Shown: piece after piece, positions 52,001 to 62,050 of the stretch
Layout of the letters: each line of letters starts with the position of its first letter
How positions within the stretch are numbered: position 1 is the stretch's first letter
Assembly (NCBI GenBank): GCA_947184155.2
Contig: CAMXCT020004035.1
Location: 439,474-503,473, forward strand
Length of the DNA stretch: 64,000 nucleotides
Source: Cladocopium goreaui
Taxonomy: Eukaryota; Sar; Dinophyceae; Suessiales; Symbiodiniaceae
Reading direction: 5' to 3'
Notes under the pieces: generated by a model
The model's database searches: none
Seen by the model: only the letters and a program-made list of their open reading frames with translations
Told to the model about the DNA's origin: nothing
Program-made: the position numbers and the translations under genes

Positions 52001-55000
52001 AGTCTACACTTGTCTTTCACTCTGGGTGTCTTGGGCCGCATGATTTTACACTTGTCTCCCACACTTGTCTCCCACACTTGTCTCCCACACTTGTCTCCCA
52101 CTCTGGGTGCCTTGGGCCGCATGAGTTTGCACTTGTCTCCCACACTTGTCTTCCACACTTGTCTCCCACACTTGTCTCCCACTCTGGTTGCCTTGGGCCG
52201 CATGAGTTTACACTTGTCTCCCACTTGTCTCCCACACTCCCACTCTGGGTTCTTTGGGCTGCATGAGTCGACACTTGTCTCCCACACTTGTCTTCCACAC
52301 TTGTCTCCCACTCTGGGTGCCTTGGACCGCATGAGTTTACACTTGTCCCCCACTTGTCCCTCACACTTGGGTGCCTTGGGCCGCATGATTTTACACTTGT
52401 TTTCCACTTGTCTCCCACACTTGTCTTTCACTCTGGGTGCCTTGGGCCCCATGATTCTACACTTGTCTGCCACTTGTCTCCCACACTTCTCTCTCACACT
52501 TGTCTCCCACACTTGTCTCCCACTCAGGGTGTCTTGGGCCGCATGAGTTTTCACTTGTCTCCCACTTGTCTCCCACACTTGTCTCCCACTCTGGATGTCT
52601 GGGAGCGCTTGAGTTTACACCTGTCTCCCACTTGTCTCCCACACTTGTCTCCCACACTTGTCTCCCACTTGTCCCTCACACTTGGGTGCCTTGGGCCGCA
52701 TGATTTTCCACTTGTCTCCCACTTGTTCCCACACGTGTCTCCCACTCTGGATGTCTGGGAGCGCTTGAGTTTACACCTGTCTCCCACTTGTCTCCCACAC
52801 TTGTCTCCCACACTTGTCTTCCACACTTGTCTCCCGCACTTGTCTCCCGCACTTGTCTGCCACTCTGGGTTCCTTGGGCCGCATGAGTTTACACTTGTCT
52901 CCCCCTTGTCTCCCACACTTGTCTCCCACACTTGTCTCCTGCCTTGGGCCGCATGAGTTTACACTTGTCTCCCCCTTGTCTCCCACACTTGTCTCCCACT
53001 CTGGGTGCCTTGGGCCGCATGAGTTTACACTTGTCTCCCACTTGTCTCCCGCACTTGTCTCCCACTCTGGGTGCCTTGGGCCGCATGATTTTACACTTGT
53101 CTCCCACTTGTCCCTCACACTTGGGTGCCTTGGGCCGCATGAGTTTACACTTGTCTTCCACTTGGCTCCCACGCGTGTCTTTCACTCTGGGTGTCTTGGG
53201 TCGCATGATTTTCAGACTTGTCTCCCACTTGTCTCCCACACTTGTCTCTCACACTGGTCTCCCACACTTGTCTCCCACTCTGGGTGCCTTGGGCCGCATG
53301 AGGCCACACTTGTCTTTCCCTTGTCTCCCGCACTTGTCTTTCACTTTGGGTGCCTTGGGCCGCATGATTCTACACTTGTCTGCCACTTGTCTCCCACACT
53401 TGTCTCCCACTCTGGGTGCCTTGGGCCGCATGAGTTTACACTTGTCTCCCACTTGTCTCCCACACTTGTCTCCCACTCTGGGTGCCTTGGGCCGCATGAT
53501 TTTACACTTGTCTCCCACTTGTCTCCCACACGTATCTGCCACTCTGGATGTCTGGGAGCGCATGAGTTTACACTTGTCTCCCACACTTGTCTCCCACTTT
53601 TGTTTCCCACACTTGTCTCCCACTCTGGTTTCTTTGGGCTGAGTTTACACTTGTCTCCCACTTGTCTCCCACATTTGTCTCCCACACTTGTCTCCCATTC
53701 GGGTTCCTTGGTTCGCATGTACACTATAATTGAAAATTTCTACATCTGTTTGGGGTCAACGCTGGTATAATCAATTGCAGAATCACATGAGCCGCATCAG
53801 CCAAGATTCGCGTTGAAAAGTTGCGTCGAAACCGGTCGGCATTCCTCTGGGAGTGTAGCAATGTGACCCCAAGTGCCACCTTCGGAAAGTGACACAGGAT
53901 GAGTGTGATGACACGGTTGCAATTTCTGCCATCATCCTGCCTCTTCGAGGCAGCTCAGAACGATTTAATGCATCTCAAAATGTATTAAGCCCCTGTGGGT
54001 GCACCAACCACTTTCTGGATGTCTGCATGCGTTGTCTGCCTATTCATGATGCTCACACAATCAACTATTGTAGCATACTTTAACTCAGCGATACTCAGTG
54101 CGAAATAGTGCGAATTTCATCCATAGCTACATCCACCTGACACGAGGCCGTCGACAATGCAGATGGGCCCTTTCACCGTGTAGGAGGGAACGCCAAAAGC
54201 CTGGGACAAATCCATCCGTGGAATCCGCCAGGGTCGAGGGTCTAGGGATGTCTAGGGCACCAGCCCAAAATTGTGCGCCTGATTCTATGCATGTCTTCAA
54301 AGAGGTTGACGATATGTCTAAACGTCCAATTGGTTTGCAAAAGGGTCTACAATTTTGACCCCCATCCCCTAGCATCCCCTGGCAACCCGTGAGCCCTACG
54401 TCTTGCCATCAAAGGCTCTCCACCGTATGCAGCCCAACCGTTGACTAATGGCACCGGCCAGCCAGTGCTTCCTGCCAACCGTGGCTATCAACAAATGGCC
54501 AACAAAATAAAAACAACCCCTAAAACCCGAAAACCCTAAACCGTAAATTGAAACCCTAAATCCTAAAAACCTTAAGTCAAAATCGCTGCGTATAGCATGT
54601 GTTTTCATTCGTCCTCTGGTGACAAGTATATGATACTGTTTGGGTGTGTTATTTGGGTGTGAGCGAACGTCGGGTTTGCAGGGGACATGTTGTGCATCTT
54701 GGAGAGCCCAAACAATTGCAGAGGTCCTATGTCATGTTACTTTTTCCCCAAACAGGCTTGCCTGTATGGGGTTCTTACTCCTTTCAAAGGGTTGCATCCC
54801 TGGGCCGCATGATTTTGCCTCTCTCCGGGCTTGCATCCCACTCTGGGTGCCTTGGGCCGCATGAGTTTACACTTGTCTCCCCCGTGTCTCCCACTCTGCG
54901 TGCCTTGGGCCGCATGAGTTTACACTTGTCTTCCACTTGTCTCCCACTCTGCGTGCCTTGGGCCGCATGAGTTTACACTTGTCTGCCACACTTGTCTGCC

Positions 55001-58000
55001 ACTCTGGGTGCCTTGGGCCGCATGAGTTTACACTTGTCTCCCCCTTGTCTCCCACTCTGGGTGCCTTGGGTCGCGTGAGTTTACACTTGTCTCCCCCTTG
55101 TCTCCCACTCTGGGTGCCTTGGGCCGCATGCCCTTCCAAGGCTGAGGCCCAGATCTACTTGGCGGGTGCTGGATTTTCAAACGTCACCTTCCCGCAGTAG
55201 ACATGGCAGAGATAGAGTTGCAACAGCTTGGAGAAGATGGACAGGAAGATGTGCTGCCACTTTTTGCAGAATTGGGCCCGGTCGGGTTTCAGCCCTATGT
55301 GCTGGACTTGGCATCGATGGGGCACGGAACGCAAGCAAATGGCAGCACCCTAAACGATGGACTTTTACTTGCCCTACCAGAATTGGCTCTCCTAGGCGAA
55401 GTACTAGAGACCGGCATGCATGCAGAGCCACTGGCTTTGGTTGGCCCCCATACCCGACTTCTTGCACAAGCTGCTGCCGTGGACGAAGACGCCATTGCGC
55501 AGGAGCCAGAACCAGTTCCTGGGGAAGCCATCACAACTCTTCTGGTGGATTTCAATGTTGGGGTGATTTGACGTCTTTGAACAATTGGGGAGACCTCGCA
55601 GACACCATGGCCTTCGACGTCTTGAACACCACCTGGGTCCACTTCCGTCAGAGTTGGTTTCAAAGGTGCTTTCATGGGCCTCCAGCATGGAGACATCAGA
55701 CAGGCTCCAGTTTTACTCAGCAGACGAGACAGAGCCACCTCCTCTCAGCAAACGAAAGGCAGCTCCCGGTGGGGCTACTCCTGGAGGAAGGGTACCAAAG
55801 TCTTCAGCAAAGAGGAAGATCACGGTTGCCACGTTGGCGGAGTCTTTGCAGCAGATCACTCAGGCTCTTCCAGCCCTCTCCAACCAGCTGCACGATTTGG
55901 CGCAGCGGACTGCAGCGATCAAAGCCGGGACAGCCAGGGGACCAGATCGGGCATCAGCATTGAGAATGCCACTTGGCAACTTAGCTATGGATGGGTCTGC
56001 GCCCTCGAATTTGGGGGGCCTGGTGAAATCGATGCCTCCTCCCAGAAGTACTGCAAGCCCGGCCACTCCCAGAGTTTCCTTTGGCCCTGCAGAGATTGCG
56101 GAGGACCTGAGAGGAGATCAATCAGACCTTGCAAAGGCAGTTCTGGCCCAGAGTCAAGCCCTCAGGCCCTTGTGAATCAAATAGCGTGCAACTCGGGAGA
56201 CCCGCTGCAGGACATGGCATCTTCTTCGGCCTCCATCTCCAGCAGGGGCTCGATGGGCAGAGCAAAGCTGCAGGGCGAACTTGCTGCCCACAAAGGGGTC
56301 TTCTTCCAGAACGTTAGAGGACAATCTGCCGGCAGCTAAAGATGCCTTGAGCCTGTTGTTCGTTTGCCTAGTCTCCTCCTGGCTTTGGTGGAGGACCCAC
56401 CACAGACCCTGTTCTCGGGTCGGTCTCTTGCAGCTGGGGCCAACCCCGAACCCTTCGCTCCAACGGCCAGCCAACGATGGGTAACGACAGCCCTGCAGTA
56501 TCTGAAGGAGTTGGATGTCATCAGCAGCAGACGGGCAGAGGCAACCAACAACCGGCAGAGCAACACCGACCAAGGGGGGACAAGTGCAACACCAAGCGGG
56601 CCGGAAGGGGGAGCAGCAAAAGCAAAAGCGGCTGCGACCCAGAATGCGGAGGAGGAGGCATAGCAAAGAGCTCAGATGAACAGGAGCTTGAGGCTTGCAT
56701 TGACTTTCAGACCTTTTTGGCCTCCCTCCCTAGAAGCATTCTACGTTCCAGGACTAGGTTTTCCACGTTCCTTGCCATGTCTTTTCACACCAAGCGTTGT
56801 GGCGACAGCACAGCTACCGCGATCTCCCCTCTGCCCATACCCATCGTTGGACTGTTCCAGAAGCAGAGGGTCCCCAAGCTCAATGCCAAGCAGTGGAGGA
56901 AGCTTTGTCTGAAAAGGGCCTTGCATGTTCTTGTCGTTGCCTTGAACTATATCCACAATGGTATGAGATTGGCACCTTTAGCCACTCTTGGGAAGCGCCC
57001 AAACATGGCACAGAAAGCCGCATACCAACGGCTGCAGGCGCTTTTGATGCGTGTGAGAAGCCCGGGGGCTTTCCTCTGCCTCCGGGAAGATCAGGTTTTG
57101 AATTCATTGCAAAGTTGATTGAGCTAGAGCACTTTACCAGCTCTGACCCCGCGTTCAAGTTTGACTACTGTGGTGCCTCTGAGAGTGCTATTGGGAAGCC
57201 ACAGACCGCTGGGAAAATCAAAGAGGAGCACAAGTTTAGAGTCACAAAGCCCTTCTCTCCGGTCCACCCATACAGGTCGCTTGATGCCAGCAGGCTGAAG
57301 CTTTCTGGGGGCGGAGCTTGGGACATGCAAGAATACCTTGAGAGCATCCTGTGGCTGCCTTTCCAGGACCCAGCTATTCTACTCCACCATGAAGATTCAC
57401 GAGCTTCTGGTCCCGACTTCAAGCATGAAGATGCCGCAGAATGCCTCCGACTTGCAAGACTTTGGGACAGCAAGGGTCTCCTTGCTATGTTCCCCCATCA
57501 ACACCCTCTTGGACTTTCCTGCAGGGTATTCAATGCTCACAAGTCAGACCAAGTTGATCGACAGATTGGAGATCGCAGATGAATCAACTCCTCTGAGTAT
57601 CATCCTCGTGGGCCTTCTGCACAGCTCCCTGCGGGTAGCAGAATAGCATACTTGCATTGCCCACGTGGTCATACCTTGGTTGGATCAGCCTCCGACAGAA
57701 AGGACTTCTACCACCAAGCAGAACCGGAGAGCGAGCCCTCACAAACCTCCATGATCTCCTCTGCAGGCCAGAAGTTCTCCAGGACCCTTCACAGTGACAG
57801 ATATGGACTTCCACACGAAAATCAATCCGTGAGAAGGACATTTCCGAGGTCTTCTGTGGATTCAAGAGCCTGTTCCAGGGGGATCATCTTGGAGTTGAGT
57901 TTGCCCTTGAAAGTCACTCTGAGCTTTTACGTCGGGGTGGTCTTCTTGTTGAGGAAGAGATTCTGCTGGCGCACAAGCCCATTCCAAAGGGACCTATGTG

Positions 58001-61000
58001 GAAAGGCCTATAGTCATCGATGACTACTTCTCCATATCCTGCGAGAAGGTTGACTCAGATCCTGTGGCTTCAGCTTCTGTCCATCGACTTACAACTGCCG
58101 AGAGTATCTACAGAGAATCCCAGGTTTTTGGGTCTGACGAGAAGACCATCAAAGGAGCTGAGGAGTTCAAGGTCATTGGTGCTGAAGTTACTTCTACAAC
58201 CAAGGTTAGAAGTGTTGGTCTTGTAACAGTTGGAGCTCCACTCGCAAAGAGAATTGCGATCGCAGCACTCTCCCTCCGAGCTGCAGCCCTTCCTCTCATC
58301 TCCAGAACCCTAGCGGCTCGACTTGCCGGCAATTGGATTTCTGTCTTCATGTACCGGCGCTGCTTTGGGTGCATCCTCGCTCGACCCTTTGGATTTAGCA
58401 ACAGGAGTGCCGAGGATGCTGATGAAGTCTGCCACCTCGATCGCAACACCGCTGAAGAACTCGTCTTAGCGAGCATCTTCGGGATCATCGCTGTCACTGA
58501 CATTTCTGTGCCACCGATGCTTCGAATGCCAAGGGGGCCTTCACCAAGAAGTTCATAGGTGATGACCTCTCTTCAACCCTTTGGCTAGGTGGAGACAGGA
58601 AGGGAGCCTATACTATGCTGGACCCTCCAGCCCGCTCTCAGCTGCGTGGACTTGGATTTGACGCAGATGATGATGGACTTCACATCTCCACCCAAGGTCT
58701 TGGACTTTCACTTCGACCTTGTTGAAATCTGTGGTGGCTCTGGGACTCTTTCAAAGGCAGCAGCCGAGCTTGGGCTTAGGGTATGCTCACCCATTGATTT
58801 GTCCAGCAGTCCTCACCATGACATGAGCAACCCGAAGCTCCTGAATTGGATTTTCCAGATGATCCAGGAAAGACGCTTTCGTAGCGTCGTCTGTGAACCT
58901 CCTTGCACAACTTTCTCGCCAGCTCAGCATCCGGCAGTGCGGTCCTACGACAACCCTCTTGGTTTTGATAGAAAGGATCCGAAGACATGGCTCGGCAACC
59001 TGCTGGCTTTCCGGTGTCTGGCCATCCTTTGGTTTTGCTGGCGCGAGCTCGTCATTGCCCTGCTGGAGCAGCTTCGTCTTTCGAAGATGGCTTGGTTACG
59101 CTTTTGGAAGTACTTGCTCAGCTTGGGCTTTGAGGAGGCCATCATCCACTCTTGTGCCTTTGGGTCCATCCACAACAAGCTCTTCAGACTCCTTGGGTTT
59201 GGACTTGACATGACTCCGCTGAACGTCCCATGCCCTGGCGGACATATCCATGTGAAGGTCGAAGGCAAATTCACTAAAGCCAGCGCTGTCTACCACCCTG
59301 ACCTCGCATGACCTCGCCATGCACATTGCTCGCCAGATCAAAGCTGCCTTGCAGACCCAACCTACCGAGGGCAAGGACACCAGGCCATGCCATGAGAGCG
59401 TAGTCATCAATGACATCCTCCTCCAACCTGGGTGGGAAACTGGAGCTGCCTGGAACTGGAACTGCCCGGGGCATATCAATGTCCTTGAGGGTCGCTCCTT
59501 TGTCAGTCTTGAGAAGGAGCTTGTACGACAAGGTGGAGACAGGAGGTTTTGCGCCCTTCTTGACTCACGGGTCGCAAAAGGTGCACATGCTAAGGGAAGA
59601 TCCTCAGCATCCTTGCTTCGATCCTGCAGCTACCAGATCTCCGGCAACATCCACCCTTCCTATGGATTTGCTCCCACTCGGCTCAACACTGCCGAGGCTC
59701 CTTCCCGTGACTCTGAACTCCCTCGACCAGCCGAAGTCTCCATTTTGGACTGTATGACTTCTTCCAAGATCAGTGCTCTCCATGCTCATCAGTTCTCTCG
59801 GGCAACAGCCAACTGGATTCGGCTCTACCTCTTGGTCGTCATATGCTCTTGCCCTGTTGAAGCTGCCGAGACTTGGTCTCATGGAATGCCCTCGTTCCCT
59901 GGGGTCTGGCGGGCCTTTGGAATTTGCTGTCTTTCCTGCGTGTCTGTCGGGCTTCTCCTTGCCCTCATCTGGACTTTCGGACTTTCACTCCTCAAGCCAC
60001 TCATCCTCCTCTCACCCCTTGGGAAATTTGGACTTCTTAATAATGGTAATCATTATGGGGCCCAATTTCATGCTGTAGCCTTTTGGGGCGCGTTTCATCC
60101 GTGCGGAGCCATGCCACTGACACCTGACAATCGCGATGAAATTAGCCAGGCTGGTCGAAGAGGTGGAAATGTTCTGCAAACCGACAGGATTGTTCTGCAG
60201 AGCACTCGTGACAGGAGAGTTCAACTGCTCAGTGCCTTCGATGAATGGATTGCTGCAAACCTCAGGACAACACGTGAGGACCTTCTGGACACCCGAGCTC
60301 TTGACCCAGAGCTCGTATGGGAAGGACTACGCAGCAGGAAAGTCATATGGCAGGTTCTCTGAAACGATCAACGCTGTGACGAGCAGACGACCAGCACTAA
60401 GGCGTCAGGTCGCTGCAGCTTGGGATTTGGCCTTCAATTGGGCAGTTGATGAGCCGCATGAGCACCACAGTGCCATGCCGCTATCAGTGATGCTGGCGCT
60501 ATGTGGGCTTGCCCTTCTTTGGGGCTGGGCTCGAGAGGCCTGCATCATTGCAATCTCTTGGGCTGGCGTTATGAGAATCGGAGAAGTTGTTTCAGCATGC
60601 AGACAGGATTTGGTATTGCCATGCGACGCAGCACCATGTTTTCTTTGCGTCCTGCTGAAAATCAGAAGATTGAACCAACTGACATTGTGCAGCTAATTGA
60701 GGCTGTCTACAAAAGATCAGCCCCTACAGAGAGGTTGTGGCACCTTTCCCCGGCTACACTGCGAAAGAGGTTCAACGCGCTCCAAGCTGCAATAGGACTT
60801 TGTACAAGAGATGGTTCAAATGGTTTCATCTACACCCTCGCTTCATTGCGACCCGGTGGTGCAACCCATTGGCTGCAGGTGACAGAGGACGCAGGAGTTT
60901 GTGCGTCGAAAAGGTAGATGGGTTTCAGCCAAGGTACTCGAGATTTATTTGCAGGAGGCCACAGTAGCAACGTTTGTGCACAAGATGACCGAAGAGTCGG

Positions 61001-62050
61001 TGAGCCGCATTGCCCTCCTTTGCAAAAGATTTCCTGCTATCCTCGAGAAAGCCATCTACTTCAAGAATGGTTGTATCCCAGAGAACACGTGGCCCAGACT
61101 GTGGTGATGATGGTTGACTGGGAGTTTGGCCAAAGAGCTGCATAAAACGCAGCTGTCTCACAAGAGATCGAGCCAGCAAGGTGTGAAAAGGAGCATTGAG
61201 TTCTTGATGTCATAAGAACGATTTGCAATTTTCAACGCTCAAGTTTCCCTTCCCTAGATCTGACCCGCCCATGACACACCACTCTGGGGCCAAAGAGCTG
61301 CATAAAACGCAGCTCTCTCAAGAGATGACATCAAAAACAAACTAACAGATCCTTTCTATCAGTAATAAAATCTGGAGACCTTTTTGACATCCGATCTCCC
61401 GGAATTTGCCTGGAACAAAGAGTGTATTGCTCAAAGTGATCCAGCTGCTGCTGCTGCCCCCAGCCCAATTGACTCTCCCTTCCGCCGTCACGTCAAGCCG
61501 GGCACTGGCACCATGCACAAGAGCACTGAAGATCATTTTTTTGCCAGGTCGACACTCCTCAGTTTCGATGCAAACATCTTGGAATAGCTCAGATCGCAAT
61601 GGAATGCAATGGATCGATGGTGATGCGAATGACCTGATGCATGACTGAAGCACCCTGTGGACCTTGAAAATTCTTTCCAGATCTTTCGGGGGATCTAAGA
61701 AAGGAAAAGTAAAAAGCAGGGTTTCGCCGGTTTTGCCGGTTTCACCGTGTTTCACCTGCCGGCACATGCAGTTTCATCATATTTCATCAAAGCATCCGCA
61801 GGCAGGGTGCCCAAGCGACCCCAGGTTCCACCGGAGATGAGGCCCTGGAGCGAACAAATTCCATCCTTCAAGCGGTAGAAGGGTGAGCCAAAGGCATTGC
61901 CATACGCTAGCCAGCCGTTCTCCAAGGGCAAGTTGGCTTTGACGTCGGTGGCAGGGATCTGAGTCTCAATATTGGTGCTGGTCATGGAATCAACGGCTTT
62001 TTGCTTCGAGGCCTCACACAGAGCCAGTTGAGAAAGGGAGGGCATATTTT
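44158..62050 (-). CDS. Long gene of repeated tail-fibre-like modules, many exons
   Basis: The minus strand encodes about seven copies of a 75-80-residue module: NGW-X-YG, a P-X-YTV or YRLKDGICSLQGL segment, TW-X-LATLPEDCRP, LIF-X-NNHD, RVDV-X-GEV and WVSLS-X-IIF. I recall this pattern from phage tail-fibre C-termini and some dinoflagellate proteins; carbohydrate or surface binding is a guess. Exons fall in four groups (62.05-61.40, 54.48-53.80, 49.55-46.74, 46.01-44.16 kb). Module phase continues exactly across the gaps: the group ending WITLSNTLF is followed by PLVNGWAAYG, and ECRPVSTQLFNANLG by NNHDRVTRLDV. So the retroelement (55.2-61.3 kb) and minisatellites appear to be intronic. The final exon ends GWVSLSGIIFEAV with a stop at 44,158. 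The N-terminus may lie at 62.6-63.5 kb. Confidence 0.65.
46740..49550 (-). CDS. Middle exon group of the modular gene
   Basis: Exons: 49,455-49,550 (NNHDRVTRLDVTPAGAI), 49,150-49,320 (YGWVSFSGIIFTTD, then ASGWTSGGGWPGPTYAV), 48,725-48,850 (GLCILEGLVWGLNWGHAITY), 48,365-48,405 (DVESDGTVKHVSEGDL), 48,165-48,235 (NGWLSLAGIAFAKET), 47,680-47,830 (RNGWVTWGDAFGDATMNM), 47,085-47,230 (VVVKPAVVSHFVPEQAAF, less certain) and 46,745-46,830 (STWDLLAQLPEGCWPTQLG). Divergence between modules is large, so this is an old array. Confidence 0.65.
49856..49881. repeat. Hairpin at the left edge of minisatellite array 1
   Basis: CCCCAAACAGG, loop TTTA, CCTGTATGGGG: an 11-bp stem with one mismatch and a 4-base loop. 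The same hairpin with loop CTTG is at 54,746-54,771. Both mark the exact start of sequence shared by the two arrays. Confidence 0.75.
49882..53725. repeat. 3.8-kb minisatellite array 1 (CTTGTCTCCCACA units)
   Basis: A compound tandem repeat. Each higher-order unit holds CTCTGGGTGCCTTGGGCCGC, then atgagtttacacttgtctcc, followed by one to six copies of an 11-13-bp subunit CTTGTCTCCCACA. There are about 40 higher-order units. Because the units contain no stop in most frames, very long frames appear on both strands (up to 477 codons). These are artefacts. It lies in an intron of the modular gene. Confidence 0.92.
53800..54480 (-). CDS. Exon group of the modular gene between the two minisatellites
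   Basis: Exons: 54,405-54,480 (WPVPLVNGWAAYGGEPL), 54,145-54,205 (GVPSYTVKGPICIVDGLVSG) and 53,800-53,890 (GGTWGHIATLPEECRPVSTQ). Together they give the first two thirds of one module. The stop right after NANLG in the last exon marks intron sequence. Confidence 0.7.
54511..54575. repeat. Degenerate CCCTAAA (telomere-like) repeat
   Basis: Contains cccctaaaacccgaaaaccc, then taaaccg and gaaaccctaaatcctaaaaa. CCCTAAA is the complement of TTTAGGG, the telomere repeat reported in dinoflagellates and plants. Interstitial and decayed. Confidence 0.6.
54746..55132. repeat. Minisatellite array 2 with its left-edge hairpin
   Basis: The first about 110 bases (hairpin, ctttcaaagggttgcatccc, cgcatgattttgcctct) match the left edge of array 1 almost base for base. 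They are followed by about five higher-order units of the same minisatellite. It looks like a copied and shortened version of array 1. Confidence 0.9.
55203..56663 (+). pseudogene. Gag-like region of the DIRS-like element
   Basis: Pieces in three frames: 55,203-55,571 (acidic, MAEIELQQLGEDGQED), 55,577-55,640 (NNWGDLADTMAFDVLNTTW), 55,640-56,150 (KITVATLAESLQQITQALPA, coiled coil), 56,160-56,320 (SDLAKAV to GELAAHKGVFFQN) and 56,364-56,663 (VEDPPQTLFSGRS, then VTTALQYLKELDVISSRRAE). The blocks match Gag of this dinoflagellate family as I remember it. Broken by frameshifts. Confidence 0.65.
56700..58560 (+). pseudogene. Reverse transcriptase of the DIRS-like element
   Basis: Blocks in order: RFSTFLAMSFHTKR and KQWRKLCLKRALHVLVVAL (about 56,760-56,950), KHEDAAECLRLARLWDSKGL and CRVFNAHKSDQVDRQIGDRR (57,420-57,582), an in-frame TGA, YHPRGPSAQLPAG, SASDRKDFYHQAE, GDHLGVEFALESH, IPKGPMWKGL (to 58,010), then, after a one-base insertion, VIDDYFSISCEKV with the catalytic Asp pair. 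It ends near FVYDAS-type sequence at 58,500. Not functional. Confidence 0.75.
58640..59310 (+). pseudogene. Methyltransferase-like domain of the DIRS-like element
   Basis: A stretch of 240 codons without a stop (58,589-59,311). It has a SAM-binding style motif (FDLVEICGGSGTLSKAA), an acidic strand (SPIDLSSSPHHD) and SVVCEPPCTTFSPAQHPAVR, the Pro-Pro-Cys motif IV of cytosine-C5 methyltransferases. It ends GHIHVKVEGKFTKASAVYH. Classic DIRS elements instead carry an N6-adenine-type domain at a similar place. It is the best preserved part of the element. Confidence 0.7.
59319..60225 (+). pseudogene. RNase H region and linker of the DIRS-like element
   Basis: GHINVLEGRSFVSLEKEL, CALLDSRVAKGAHAKGRSSA and FAPTRLNTAEAPSRDSELP are the last acidic motifs of DIRS-type RNase H. 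A hydrophobic Leu/Cys-rich linker follows (59,850-60,050). Confidence 0.7.
60226..61107 (+). pseudogene. Tyrosine recombinase of the DIRS-like element
   Basis: Blocks in three frames: LLSAFDEWIAANLRTTREDL (60,215-60,290), YGKDYAAGKSYGRFSETINA (60,310-60,380), SWAGVMRIGEVVSACRQDL (box I with Arg, about 60,560), TERLWHLSPATLRKRFNAL (60,725-60,785), LASLRPGGATHWLQ (the HxxR region, with His and Arg displaced) and KGRWVSAKVLEIYLQEATV (Tyr nucleophile, about 60,950). Frameshifts at about 60,300, 60,640 and 60,900 destroy it. Confidence 0.75.
61128..61326 (+). repeat. 3' split direct repeats with hairpins, DIRS-like element
   Basis: A 38-39-bp sequence starting ggccaaagagctgcataaaa appears at 61,128-61,166 and again at 61,288-61,326. 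Inside each, AGCTGC-ataaaac-GCAGCT forms a 6-bp stem. Ngaro-type elements have such split direct repeats as recombinase sites. No matching copy was found at the left end. Confidence 0.7.
61400..62050 (-). CDS. 5' exon group of the modular gene
   Basis: The exon at 61,785-62,050 encodes CEASKQKAVDSMTSTN, ANLPLENGWLAYGNAFGSP, FYRLKDGICSLQGLISG and GTWGRLGTLPADA. The exon at 61,400-61,540 encodes MIFSALVHGASARLDVTAEG and SSWITLSNTLFVPG. Together they form one complete and clearly readable module. Confidence 0.75.

Larger units (their letters stand above)
55203..61330 (+). mobile_element. Decayed tyrosine-recombinase (DIRS/Ngaro-like) retroelement
   Basis: Plus-strand remains in the order Gag, reverse transcriptase, methyltransferase-like domain, RNase H, tyrosine recombinase, with direct repeats at the 3' end. 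RT plus tyrosine recombinase in place of integrase defines DIRS-type elements; the Pro-Pro-Cys methyltransferase-like domain between RT and RNase H is a version I recall from dinoflagellates. At least ten frame changes and one in-frame TGA (57,580) show the copy is dead. It is antisense to the host gene and lies in one of its introns. The left limit is uncertain because array 2 abuts it. Confidence 0.85.

Noticed and set aside
49882..53725. CRISPR-like array
   Set aside because: Repeats are contiguous and variable with no unique spacers, and the genome is eukaryotic.
49685..53770. Long frames on both strands (up to 477 codons) with Leu-Ser-Pro-Thr-His or Gly-Asp-Lys-Cys repeats
   Set aside because: They occur in several frames and on both strands at once, because the minisatellite units contain few stops. 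Unit length varies and is not kept to multiples of three.
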